Assembly: GCA_001430745.1 (NCBI GenBank)
Contig: KQ482057.1
Coordinates: 843,852 to 858,492, forward strand
Length of the DNA: 14,641 nucleotides
Direction: 5' to 3'
DNA from: Auxenochlorella pyrenoidosa
Lineage: Eukaryota > Chlorophyta > Trebouxiophyceae > Chlorellales > Chlorellaceae
A program made the translations under genes and the position numbers. Under the pieces are notes generated by a model. It was given only the letters and a program-made list of their open reading frames with translations, did not search any database and was not told the origin of the DNA. Below, in pieces: positions 1-8,151 of this stretch (the stretch's first letter is position 1; each line of letters begins with the position of its first letter).

Positions 1-55
1 CCCACCCCCCCCCCCACCCCCCCCCCCACCCCACACACACTCACACAACCTGCAG
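1..55 (+). other. 3' end of an intron of the GDT1-like gene
   Basis: An almost pure C tract with scattered A, ending in CACAACCTGCAG at 55, is a polypyrimidine tract and 3' splice site. The next exon opens with two bases of a split codon. The C run may be poorly assembled. Confidence 0.7.
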
Positions 56-600
56 TGGAGAGCGCGGAGCAGGGCGGCAAGATCCACAGCGGGCGCGCGT
101 CCCTGCCCGCCATGCTGGAGGTGGCCTCCCTCATCTTTGTGGCCGAGTGGGGCGACCGCTCCATGCTGGCCACCATCGCGCTGGGCGCGGCGCAGAGCCC
201 CGTGGGCGTGGCCGGCGGCGCGATTGCCGCACACGCGCTGGCCACGCTGGTCGCCGTCATCGGTGAGCGCGCGTGCTGTGCTGTGCTGTGCTCCGCTCTG
301 CTGTGATGCAGCACAGCGTGAGCTGCGCCGTTGCCTGCGTGGGGCCCCACAGGGCCGTCCATGTTTGACCAGGGGCAGGTGTGTGCAGCCCGTGCGCGTG
401 CCCGGGGGAAGGGCTGGCGCAGTGCCAACAGAAGTGTGCCTGCCATGCCGAGTCCGCTGGGCCACCCAACCGGTGCGCCCCTCCCCGGCCCTGCAGGCGG
501 CGCCATGCTGTCGCGCCACATCAGCGAGAAGATGGTGGGCTACATCGGCGGCTCCCTCTTCCTCGTCTTTGCTGCCGCCACCGCCTTTGGCCTGTTCTGA
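56..600 (+). CDS. GDT1-like (UPF0016) cation transporter, C-terminal part
   Basis: Partial gene, cut by the left edge. Exons are 56-262 and 497-600; the join GG^GTGAG to CTGCAG^GC keeps frame (split Gly codon) and the stop is TGA 598-600. The translation carries the hallmark E-x-G-D-[KR]-[ST] motif as EWGDRS, followed by a small-residue-rich helix (TIALGAAQSPVGVAGG) and, in the last exon, SRHISEKMVGYIGGSLFLVF. This is the second of the two UPF0016 repeats and the true C-terminus. From family knowledge, GDT1/TMEM165 proteins exchange Mn2+ or Ca2+ for protons; in algae and plants the plastid members PAM71 and CMT1 load manganese into chloroplast and thylakoid for photosystem II. Three hydrophobic stretches are visible. 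The first repeat, any transit peptide and the promoter lie outside the window, so plastid versus Golgi type cannot be decided. The family usually has GH where this protein reads AH in AAHALATL. Confidence 0.9.
275..292 (+). repeat. Short GCTGT tandem repeat in an intron
   Basis: Three full copies of GCTGT plus a partial one lie just inside the last intron of the GDT1-like gene. This is a simple repeat with no evident function. Confidence 0.5.
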
Positions 601-1269
601 GGCAGCAAGCGTGCACCGACCGCGGGCTCTGGTGGCGTCAAGACGAGGGGCGTTCGCAGCGCAGCCGCGCCGCCTGTTTTGAACCCCCGCGGTCTGGGAA
701 ATCTACGGCCCTCTTACATGCAACACAAGCCGTGTACTTCCCGCCTGCTGGCTGCCTGGCCGGCCCCAATTTTTGCCCGTGCCTGCTGCGGCAGGCCCCA
801 TTCTTTACCGCACAGCAATCTGACGCCTGGCCCTGCCCCCTGCCAATCCACGAATTCTCTATCTTTGTATGCTGCCACAACCCCGCTGCACTCGTGCAAT
901 ACACACCAGTAAACCAAGAAGCGCCAACAGCAAGAGGCTGCCAGCCAAGACAATCCCCCCTGTTGATCGTCTGCTTGCTTGTTGGTGTGCATCCCCAAAT
1001 GTGCCATGCTGCTCTTCCCCTCCCATATGCCTGCCAAGGCATGTGGCACAAACACAGCAGCTGTCGCCAACCTGCCTTGCCGCAGCTAGGCACTGCCCGC
1101 TCTCCTGCTGCGCGCGACCCGCAGGCGTCACCAAGATATGGCACTGGGTTGGCTCGCGCAGCAGGCATCGGCTTTGCAGCGCACTCACACTGACCAGTCT
1201 ATCGGCATCAATCTGTTGAGCCGTCCCGAAGCAGCGAGCGACACCAGGAGCTGTGCGGCGAACAAAAAC
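601..1269. other. Intergenic: 3' UTR of the GDT1-like gene and upstream region of the acyltransferase
   Basis: No convincing gene. Open frames on both strands have no family motifs and no splice-supported continuation. I find no TGTAA pentamer on the + strand here, so the 3' end of the upstream gene must use a variant signal. TTACA at 714-718 would read TGTAA on the other strand, where no gene needs it. The stretch just before 1270 (aacaaaaac) is A-rich and is a reasonable start-codon context. Confidence 0.6.
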
Positions 1270-3450
1270 ATGCAGCAGGTCGCTGCCTCTGGGCGCCTGC
1301 AGCGACCTATCATGGGCATTTCAGCTCCCGTGATCACTGCCGTGCGCGCCAGGCCGGCGGTCTGCTGCAGCAGCTTGGACCGCAGCTTGGGGAGCAGCGT
1401 GCAGCAGCTACGGACTGCGAGCGGCCTGCAGCGACAATCCAGCAGCTCCCGACCCCGCCGCGATCGAGGCCGCCAGCTACAACCCTGCGTAGCTTCGGCG
1501 GCGGTGTGGGCGGCCGCGTCCTTTGACGCGCCCGCCCCCAGCGGCGGCGGCGTCGGCGGCGATGCCGCGTGGGAGCCGGCCATGGCGCGCCGCTTCCCGG
1601 CCTTCCTGGCAGCCATCCGCGCGGTGCTGTTCTACACCACCACCTTCCTCTTTGCGGCGCCGCTCTTCTGCCTCATGCTGCTGGTCTACCCGTACGTGCT
1701 CACGTTCGACAAGTTCCGGTGAGGCTGCTTCCCCTGCCAATGGCGCAATGCTTCTACACAAAGCTGTCATTTCCCAGCATGTGAGCATGCACAAGCCACG
1801 CCTTGGGCATGCAGCCTGCTGGCCTGTGGCGGCGCTGACGACGCCCGCCCCCTTCCCCCCACCCCCACCCCCCACCCGCCCACCGCAGGCGGCGCGCCGA
1901 GCACGCGATCAACACCGTGTGGGCCAAGCTGACCACCCTGTTCTACTACCCGGTGGAGATCCAGGGGCTGGAGAACCTGCCGGCCTCCAACCAGCCAGCA
2001 GTGTACGTGTCCAACCACCAGAGCTTCCTGGTGGGTGCTGCCGGCGCTGCCGGCGGCCTCGCTTGCAGGGCGCCCCCAGCTTGCCACCTCTCAATCCCAG
2101 CATTGGTGACCTCTCGCGCTGCTGTATCCTGAGCGCAGCGTTCTGCGCAGTTCGGGCCCCAGCAGCCAACTCAGCAGCCCTGCATGGCAACGGCTGCCAT
2201 GGCCTCCATGCCACGTCCGGCATGGCGCTGCATGCCGCCCTCGCCCCACAGCCCCACGCACCCATCCCCGACCACCCTCCCGGCAGGACATTTACACCCT
2301 CTTCCACCTGCACCGCGACTTCAAGTTCATCTCCAAGACCTCCAACTTCCTCATCCCCATCATCGGCTGGAGCATGTTCCTCACCGGTGGGCTGTGTGTG
2401 GGTGTGTATGGAGTAAGGGGTGGGTGGGTGGGTTTGAAGGGGGGGGGGATGCTAGAGGGGCACCTAGCGCGCGCCCCCCGGCGGGGATCGTGGAAGACGC
2501 CACAAGCCAGCTGCCAGTTCTTGAGGGCTGCCCCCTGCGCCGCTCGTCTTGAGCCCCCCGTCACTCACCCGCCGCTGCAGGCCACGTGATGATCAACCGC
2601 GTCGACCGGCGCAGCCAGCTGGAGTGCCTGAAGCAGTGCGGCGAGCTGCTGAAGCAGGGCGCTTCAGTGCTCTTCTTCCCGGAGGGCACGCGCACCAAGG
2701 ACGGTCGCATGCACGCCTTCAAGAAGGGAGCCTTCTCGGTGGCGGCCAAGGCCAAGGTGGGCCAGGGCCAGGGTTGGCATACAGGTATGCTGTCAAGCCC
2801 CGCCACACGCAAGGCGCGGGCATGGTCGGACATACAACCACGCCCGGGCGCCCCCGCCCCCGTGGCGACCCCACCGGCTGCGTGTCGCCGCCCTCCTGGT
2901 GAAGGAGGTCGGCGAGGCCCCGCTGGCAGGCACTGCCAAACCTGCTCCCTATGCTCTTTGCTGCTATCCAACCCCACCGCCTGCCCTCTGCCCTCTGCCT
3001 GCCACAGGTGCCCGTGGTGCCCATCACCCTGGTTGGCACCGGCGACCTCATGCCCAACGCCCGCGAGTACCTGCTCTACCCCGGCAAGGTCAAGGTGCGC
3101 CCGGCCCCGCCTCTGTCGCAGCTGCCAGCCTGGGGGTGGGAGGCTGGATCGGCCGGCCTCCTTCTCCCACCTGGCCGCCTTCTCCTCCCCCCCATCAGCC
3201 ATGCATGCATCGGTTTGCCTGCAAGACGCCAGCCTCCTATCTGGGCAGCATGTACGGCCCCACTTCCCAACCCGGGTGCCTCCGTGCCTTGGCACCCCCG
3301 CCCCTGCCCGCCTGCCGCCCGCAGGTGATCATCCACCCGCCGGTGCCGCCCGCCAGCGCCGACGTCATGGCCGCTGCCGCGTACAAGGCGGTGGCCAGCT
3401 CGCTGCCGCCCCAGCTGGTGGCGCCACTGGACGAGGAGGCCAAGGACTGA
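1270..3450 (+). CDS. 1-acyl-sn-glycerol-3-phosphate acyltransferase, plastid type (LPAAT)
   Basis: Makes phosphatidic acid by acylating the sn-2 position of lysophosphatidic acid. Six exons: 1270-1718, 1889-2030, 2287-2386, 2581-2756, 3008-3094, 3325-3450; total 1080 nt, 359 residues, all joins in frame at GT-AG sites. The first 110 or so residues are rich in Arg, Ser, Gln and Ala with no acidic cluster, which fits a chloroplast transit peptide. A hydrophobic segment follows (AVLFYTTTFLFAAPLFCLML). PlsC-family motifs appear in order: NHQSFLD with the H-x4-D catalytic pair at His193 and Asp198, the KTSNFLIPIIGW block, FPEGTR at 263-268 with RMHAFKKGAF behind it, and VPVVPITL from 290. The catalytic pair is split by intron 2 (L^D). 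The length fits plastid LPAATs (ATS2/LPAT1 type) rather than the longer ER forms. An in-frame ATG at 1138 is possible, but 1270 gives the better context and a more typical leader. Plastid targeting is an inference. Confidence 0.92.
2417..2432 (+). other. G-quadruplex motif in intron 3 of the acyltransferase
   Basis: Four G runs of 4, 3, 3 and 3 are separated by single T loops, the most stable class of predicted quadruplex. The motif lies on the coding strand 30 bases after the 5' splice site, so it would be present in the pre-mRNA. A run of ten G follows at 2439-2448. Confidence 0.7.
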
Positions 3451-3669
3451 GCTGGAGGATGCCGCTGGGAAGCCCTTGGCCCGCGCTTCTTGGCAGCTGC
3501 TGCCTTGGCAGCCAGGGCCCCCCCTTGCGGGGTCCCTGTACGTGCAGAACCTCGAAACACAACAACGCGAACTTTTGGACCAGCACTGCTTCTGACCGCG
3601 AATGGTGACCACCTCCCTGACTTGCCCCGATTGCGCCACCACTTGATGGCTGTGCGCACGCTGCAGCCA

Positions 3670-3681
3670 TTACAAGTGTAA
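3670..3681. promoter_or_regulatory. Back-to-back polyadenylation signals (TTACA-AG-TGTAA)
   Basis: TGTAA at 3677-3681 lies 227 bases after the acyltransferase stop and is the likely chlorophyte polyadenylation signal of that gene. TTACA at 3670-3674 is the same pentamer on the minus strand, where the convergent gene starting at 4746 is transcribed. The two are separated by AG and form a near-perfect palindrome. Confidence 0.65.
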
Positions 3682-3921
3682 ATTTGTGCACATGCAAGGA
3701 GAGCGACGACGCAACGCTGCTGCGCTGGTGGCGCGAAAAGCATGCCGCTGCAACGGCCCCTTGTCTGACAGGAGCCCATTCAGGCCCGGCAAACCGGTGC
3801 TGTGCAACAGCGCCTTGCCTTCGCCACACGGAAGAGAGCACGGCTGGCTGCGCTGCAGTCTGGACGCGACACTGCGAGGCCCGCCCCTCTGTTGCACCGC
3901 TTTCCCAGACCGGCAGAGGGG

Positions 3922-3926
3922 TTACA
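3922..3926 (-). promoter_or_regulatory. Polyadenylation signal TGTAA of the convergent minus-strand gene
   Basis: TTACA on the plus strand reads TGTAA on the minus strand, about 160 bases downstream of the stop at 4088. It is the nearest such pentamer and the likely signal for that gene. The stretch 3451-4087 holds only the two facing 3' UTRs; I see no gene in it. Confidence 0.55.
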
Positions 3927-4087
3927 AGGGAGCCTGGTGCATCCAGGCTGTTGGTGGCACCGCGAAAAAGGGAGGGGCGCAGGCAAGAGGCGACAGCGCG
4001 AGACCCAGGCCGCCGCTGCTGCTGCCCGTGCCGAGCTATGCAGCTTGGCGGCTGCCCAGCAGCCAGCGGGCACAAGGGGCTGCCCGG

Positions 4088-4746
4088 CTACTGGATGTTC
4101 TTGTTGGCCTCGTTGCGCTTCTTCAGCATCTCTGCACAGGAAATCGGGGTGGCAGGCCGATGAAGAGTGAGCGAGGACAGACTTCCCAGGGTGCGGAGGG
4201 ACAGCAAGGGGCGGGCATCGTTGCGAGGCAGCAGCGCTCCCAGCAGTGCACTGCCTGCGAGCCTGCGAGCCGCCTCCACATGCCCACACCAGCTGCGGCC
4301 TGCGCGGGCGTGCCAGGGCTGCCCTGCGTGCCGGGCCCTCACCTGCAAGGTCCTTCTCCGTGCGCTCCTCAAAGTCCACCAGCCACGCGCCAAACGAGGC
4401 GCCGGCGCCCGCCCACAGCACGTGCAGGTACGGTGCCCGCGTCAGCGGCAGCTTGCGCACCGCGTTCACGTAGAACTGCGCGGCGGGGGGCAGGGGCGGG
4501 CGGCCAGGCGGTGGGAACAGGGATCGCGGGCGGCGGCGTGCTCACTCTCAACCATGTGCTTGGAATGAACACTGTGAGCAGGCAGAGCGAACTGGAGCCG
4601 TTTGAAGATAAGGTGCAGACTTGCTTCGGGCCGTTCCGTCACAGCTGGAGTATGGCGACATTGCCCTGGCAAGCAACAGCAGGCGGGCGACCCACCTGCA
4701 CGCCCGCGCCCAGCACGGCGCCCGCAATGACCGGGAAGGCCGGCAT
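4088..4746 (-). CDS. Small hydrophobic protein, 75 residues, possibly a mitochondrial membrane-complex subunit
   Basis: Not recognised with certainty. Minus-strand exons are 4746-4696, 4475-4343 and 4131-4088, joined at GTGGGT/CGCAG and GTGAGG/TGCAG sites that keep frame (phase 0, then phase 1). The protein opens MPAFPVIAGAVLGAGVQ, a glycine- and alanine-rich helix, then FYVNAVRKLPLTRAPYLH, a second helix VLWAGAGASFGAWLV, and ends in a charged tail EERTEKDLAEMLKKRNEANKN. A short N-terminal helix, a second small-residue helix and a basic heptad-like tail resemble small accessory subunits of mitochondrial complex I in plants and algae. That is a likeness of shape, not a motif match. The frame is open upstream to an ATG at 4941, which would give 140 residues, but the added part is low-complexity and interrupted by splice-like sites. 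The ATG at 4746 has a purine at -3 and gives a compact protein. Confidence 0.6.
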
Positions 4747-5647
4747 TGCTGCTCCTGCCCTGCCGCTGTGCTGCTGGTGCAGCAGCCCACTCTCTCTGGG
4801 CTCGTTAGCTGCAAGGGACAAGTTTCGGGGAGTGGCCGGAGGCTGAGGGAGCACGGTTGAGCCGGCAGGCGGCAGGCAGCCCACTGCCGCCGCCGCCGCC
4901 AGACCCCCGATGAGGATGTTATCGCCTTTGCGGCGCTGCATCGAGGTCTCGTATACATCAAGGGGTGCGGAGGCCGCTGAAAGGAGCGCTGGGAAGTGCG
5001 GAGCTGGGGCTCGTAGCGGTGGCAGATAACCCGGCTTTGCGCTGCCCTGAACATGATAATACCATCAGGCCCAGCTTGAAAAATGCGAGCCCAGGCTGCA
5101 GCGCACCTTCGTGTGAACGGGCGCCCGAAAAGCCTCGGGCCAGCGGCGGTGAGTATATGGATGGTGTGGGATCGAACACAAGGTGATCTGAAGCTCAATA
5201 GGACTGCAGGAACAGTGCTTGGCGACCCGCAGCAGCGGCGGCAGCACAGCAGGCGGGCCGAGGGCAGCAGCCCTCGTGATGCAGTGCAGCTCTCCACTCC
5301 CTGCAAACACCTCTTCTCTACAACTTGGTGGGACCAGAACCAACGTGTTAAAGGGCTAGACCTGGCCACTGGTGCATTCAAGGGCCTGCAGGTGGGCAGG
5401 TGCTGAACCAGACTGTGATGGCTGTGAGCAGGCTGCTGCACTCAGCTGCTGTTTCACCTCGCAACACAGAGCTGACTGCCCAGATGGCAGCAGCCCCCGT
5501 CTGTTCGGTGCTGCAGAGCGACAACCTCGGCCGGCTACCGTCAGCTCGGCCGCCTGCCTGGCCGCCTTCCCTGTGGGGCACCTGCCAGCTCCGCAGCAGC
5601 CAGGCCACCTGGCAGGTGCAAGGACGGCCAGCGAGCTGCGCCCCAGC
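4747..5647. other. Divergent upstream region between two small genes
   Basis: About 900 bases separate the starts of the minus-strand small protein and the plus-strand Ala-rich protein, so it should hold both promoters and 5' UTRs. In the minus direction, 4941-4747 may be leader sequence; a gtgggctg donor-like and a cccttgcag acceptor-like site sit in it and could mark a 5' UTR intron. I see no convincing TATA box and no coding motif. Open frames here look like GC-rich chance frames. Confidence 0.45.
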
Positions 5648-6211
5648 ATGAGTACAAGCGGCAGGCCGGATGCTGATGCTGCTGTCGGCGCTGAGCAACA
5701 GATGGGACCCGTGGAGCGGGCGGTGGAGAGCCTCGCAGCGGCCACAGCGGCCGCTGCCAACAAGCTGCTGGAAGCTGTCCCAGGGACTGCAGAGCACCAG
5801 CTGAAAAAGGAGCTGGAGGAGAAGGGGGATGTGAGCGTGGACACGGGCGAACCGCTGCCAGGTGGGCATGGCAGGGCAGTGTGCTGCCTTGGTGCACACA
5901 GGCAACAATGCCGTGAGCTGGTTGGTCGACAGGGGCCAGCCAGCTGGGTGGGTCTGTGGCTGGGAAAGGATCGATCATCCCTCTCCTGGAGGCAATTTCC
6001 GGGAAGGCACGCAAGCAGGGGTGGGCCGCATATTCCCAGCCTGCCACCTCCTTTGCCCCCCCTTCACCCAAGCCTGTTCTGTCCCCCTGTCCCTACCCTT
6101 GCAGCCGATCGTGCTAGACCTCCCCTGCAGGCAGTGCCTGTGCATAGCGCCGAGCCATCAACGGCAGGGCAGGGAGCCGCTGCACACAGGCCCGCCGCCG
6201 CACAGAACTGA
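5648..6211 (+). CDS. Hypothetical Ala-rich protein, 106 residues
   Basis: Not recognised. Two exons, 5648-5861 and 6105-6211, joined G^GTGGGC to CTTGCAG^CC in phase 1, with stop TGA at 6209-6211. The N-terminal 71 residues are acidic and alanine-rich with an amphipathic-looking stretch (PVERAVESLAAATAAAANKL) followed by a charged segment (HQLKKELEEKGD). The C-terminal part, from exon 2, is Pro, Ala, His and Gln rich and looks disordered. There is no signal peptide and no membrane segment. The composition recalls small stress or LEA-like proteins, but no LEA repeat can be pointed to, so I assign no function. TGTAA pentamers follow at 6221 and 6244, which supports a real transcript ending here. 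The reading frame is open upstream of 5648, so the start is uncertain. Confidence 0.5.
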   Translation: MSTSGRPDADAAVGAEQQMGPVERAVESLAAATAAAANKLLEAVPGTAEHQLKKELEEKGDVSVDTGEPLPGGHGRAVCCLGAHRQQCRELVGRQGPASWVGLWLGKDRSSLSWRQFPGRHASRGGPHIPSLPPPLPPLHPSLFCPPVPTLAADRARPPLQAVPVHSAEPSTAGQGAAAHRPAAAQN

Positions 6212-6220
6212 GCACGACAG

Positions 6221-6248
6221 TGTAATGAGGTGTGCAGGCGCCGTGTAA
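6221..6248 (+). promoter_or_regulatory. Two TGTAA polyadenylation signals
   Basis: TGTAA occurs at 6221-6225 and again at 6244-6248, 10 and 33 bases after the stop of the Ala-rich gene. The second is the more plausible, because the first would leave a very short 3' UTR. Confidence 0.55.
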
Positions 6249-6673
6249 AATTGTGCAACAGGCAAGCCTGCATCGTTGAGGTCTTGCGCCGCCGTTTTGT
6301 TTGCCAAGCTTGGCACGGCCTGCCCTGCCTGCCCTGCCACCGTCGGCTGTGGCGGGTGCTCAATGTATAAGCGTCCGCATTCGTACTTTCCTTTCTTAAG
6401 AATATAATCAAGCTTTGCAAGAGGGGGAATTAAAAGCTGGAAGCAAATGTACGACATCGGATGTGCTGCTGGTGCCAGGCGCCGCCCTCAGCACAGCTGG
6501 CTCGCCGCATGACAGGAGCTGAAATGCCTGAACACAGAGACGCTGTTTCTTGCACTCTAAGCTCAGCTGAACACTGCACAGCCGCTTCACATCCACCAAA
6601 AGGCCCACGAAGAGACTCCGACACTTTGCGAGACGTGCCGCACCTCTCGGGTTCGACAGAAGACGCAACATCC
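6249..6673 (+). promoter_or_regulatory. Upstream region of the following small gene, with a TATA-like site
   Basis: This stretch contains the most AT-rich piece nearby (about 6360-6430), including TATAAG at 6366-6371 and an AATATAATCAAG run near 6401. Its position about 300 bases before the ATG at 6674 fits a core promoter plus 5' UTR, but this is an inference from composition only. The frame of the next gene is also open from an ATG near 6509. Confidence 0.35.
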
Positions 6674-7427
6674 ATGAGCAGCGGTGGTGTTCCTGCGAAG
6701 GAGATGGTGGGCAAGCAGATGAAGGCCGCCAAGGGTGAGTGCAGAGCCTTGTGCCTGCGCCGGCGCCGCATTCTGGGCGCCAATGCCGCACGCAGAACGG
6801 TAGCTATCATTGTTTGGTTACATCACTGTCTGTATGCCACGCATGTTAGTGTTTTGTCAACCAGAATCATGATGTTCCTTGCCATCTGCAATCCCGGCCC
6901 GTCCCCCAACTCGCTCAACCATTGTGACCCTGCAACCAGGGACTGCAAAGCTGTGCTTGATTATAATGGCCGCTCACTAATGCTTGCTTGTTTCCCCGCC
7001 ATGCCTTACAGGGCAGCGGGATCAGCAACCCAGCGATATGATCATGAGACACACCGTTCAGGTCAGGCTCAGCTTCGCTGTGTAGGAACTGGCACAGATG
7101 CCACTTGCAGCAGTGCGAGACACCCTTGCATCAAGACATGCAGGGCCTCAGTTCCGTAATTGGCACCTCGTCCCCGCCAACTGCTGTGCAGGCTACTGCC
7201 CCGGGCCTGACGGCCGTGCACCCACCAAGGCCGGATGCTCCAGAGGTCAAGGCAAGCTCTCCCAAGGGTTGCGCACCCAGAGTGCTTGCCATTGCTTGCG
7301 GGTGCCTGCTACAGTCACTGCCTGCAACAGGGTGGCCCCTGAACACAAACGCTCTCTCCCTCTGCAGGTTCCCGACCTGCGCACCGCGGATGACCTGGCA
7401 TTCACCGGCAGGCAGCAGGGCTGTTGA
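6674..7427 (+). CDS. Hypothetical small protein, about 75 residues
   Basis: Not recognised. Four exons: 6674-6734, 7012-7061, 7192-7251 (or to 7245), 7368-7427, stop TGA 7425-7427. Protein segments in order are MSSGGVPAKEMVGKQMKAAK, GQRDQQPSDMIMRHTVQ, ATAPGLTAVHPPRPDAPEVK and VPDLRTADDLAFTGRQQGC. Phases agree at every join. The third intron can start either at a GT (after 7245) or at the GC donor AAG^GCAAGC (after 7251), which fits the GC-AG consensus well; the choice adds or removes two residues. The second intron uses the weak donor GTCAGG. The protein is hydrophilic with no signal peptide or membrane helix, and its first half is basic. A likely TGTAA signal follows at 7648. An upstream in-frame ATG near 6509 would add 55 residues of low-quality sequence, so I prefer 6674. 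Confidence 0.5.
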
Positions 7428-8151
7428 TGGTGGACCGTGCGAAGAACGGACTGATGCTGAGGCAGCTCAGATGACATTGCCGGCTTTTTAGGCCCGGCAG
7501 CGCGTTCCAACCCTCTTTGCTGCTGCCAAATGTTGTTTGAACGAGCGAAGATGCCGTATCGTGGCACCCTTTATGCCTGCGCAACTGCTGAGAGTGGGAT
7601 GATTCTATGAATTATTGGGCCTCCATTGGCTCAGCTTTGGGTTGAATTGTAAGTGCAAACCACCTAGTGCACGCTCACCGGCATCGCTGGCGCCAGGTCG
7701 CAGGCCGCTGTTGGACGGATGTCAGTTGTTGCGATCCGCTGGCCTCCGCATTTCGCCATCACTCACAGGTGGATTCACGACCTAGTTTAGTCTGCTTGCC
7801 TCGGTAGGAACAAGAGACTACAAGGAGGCCCTTCTCCTTCCTTCCCTAACCTCCGCTCTTACTGGCGATCACTTTCGGCGTGATCCGGCGCTCTGCCGAG
7901 TGAGTCGGTCGCCCTCTGCCGCAGCAAAGCCATTCTCTACTGTGCGGTTGCGCCCGCAAAGTGTGTGCCCATCTGCCGGTTGCCAGTGCGGCCTGGACAC
8001 AAACCGTTGCTGTACGCCGCTTTGCCGAGCTCTCCTCCCGCCGCTGCCGCCCCGCTGTTGGCACCAGCTTGCTTCCGCCGACTCGTCCTCTTCACGTGCA
8101 GCGCCACCTCCTTGCAAGCAGTCCCGACCTCCTTTCCATCGCAGGCTGCTC
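7428..8151 (+). other. 3' UTR of the small gene and promoter/5' UTR of the ceramide kinase
   Basis: TGTAA at 7648-7652 is the likely polyadenylation signal of the small gene, giving a 3' UTR of about 230 bases. Beyond it the sequence is less GC-rich up to about 7830, then has a pyrimidine-rich run (7829-7862). I see no coding motif. The frame of the kinase is open back to about 7900, so translation could in principle begin earlier than 8152. Confidence 0.5.

Noticed and set aside
601..1269. Possible extra gene between the transporter and the acyltransferase
   Set aside because: Several overlapping frames are open on both strands, but none has a motif, codon pattern or consistent splice partners; it is best read as UTR and promoter.
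2561..3608. Long open frames on both strands across acyltransferase exons 4-6
   Set aside because: They run straight through clear introns; only the spliced frame gives the FPEGTR and VPVVPITL blocks.
3686..4846. 386-residue open frame on the plus strand
   Set aside because: It runs antisense through the spliced minus-strand small gene and its 3' UTR; the composition is low-complexity and no motif is visible.
4548..5441. 297-residue open frame on the minus strand
   Set aside because: It overlaps the first exon of the small protein in another frame and shows no domain or splice support.
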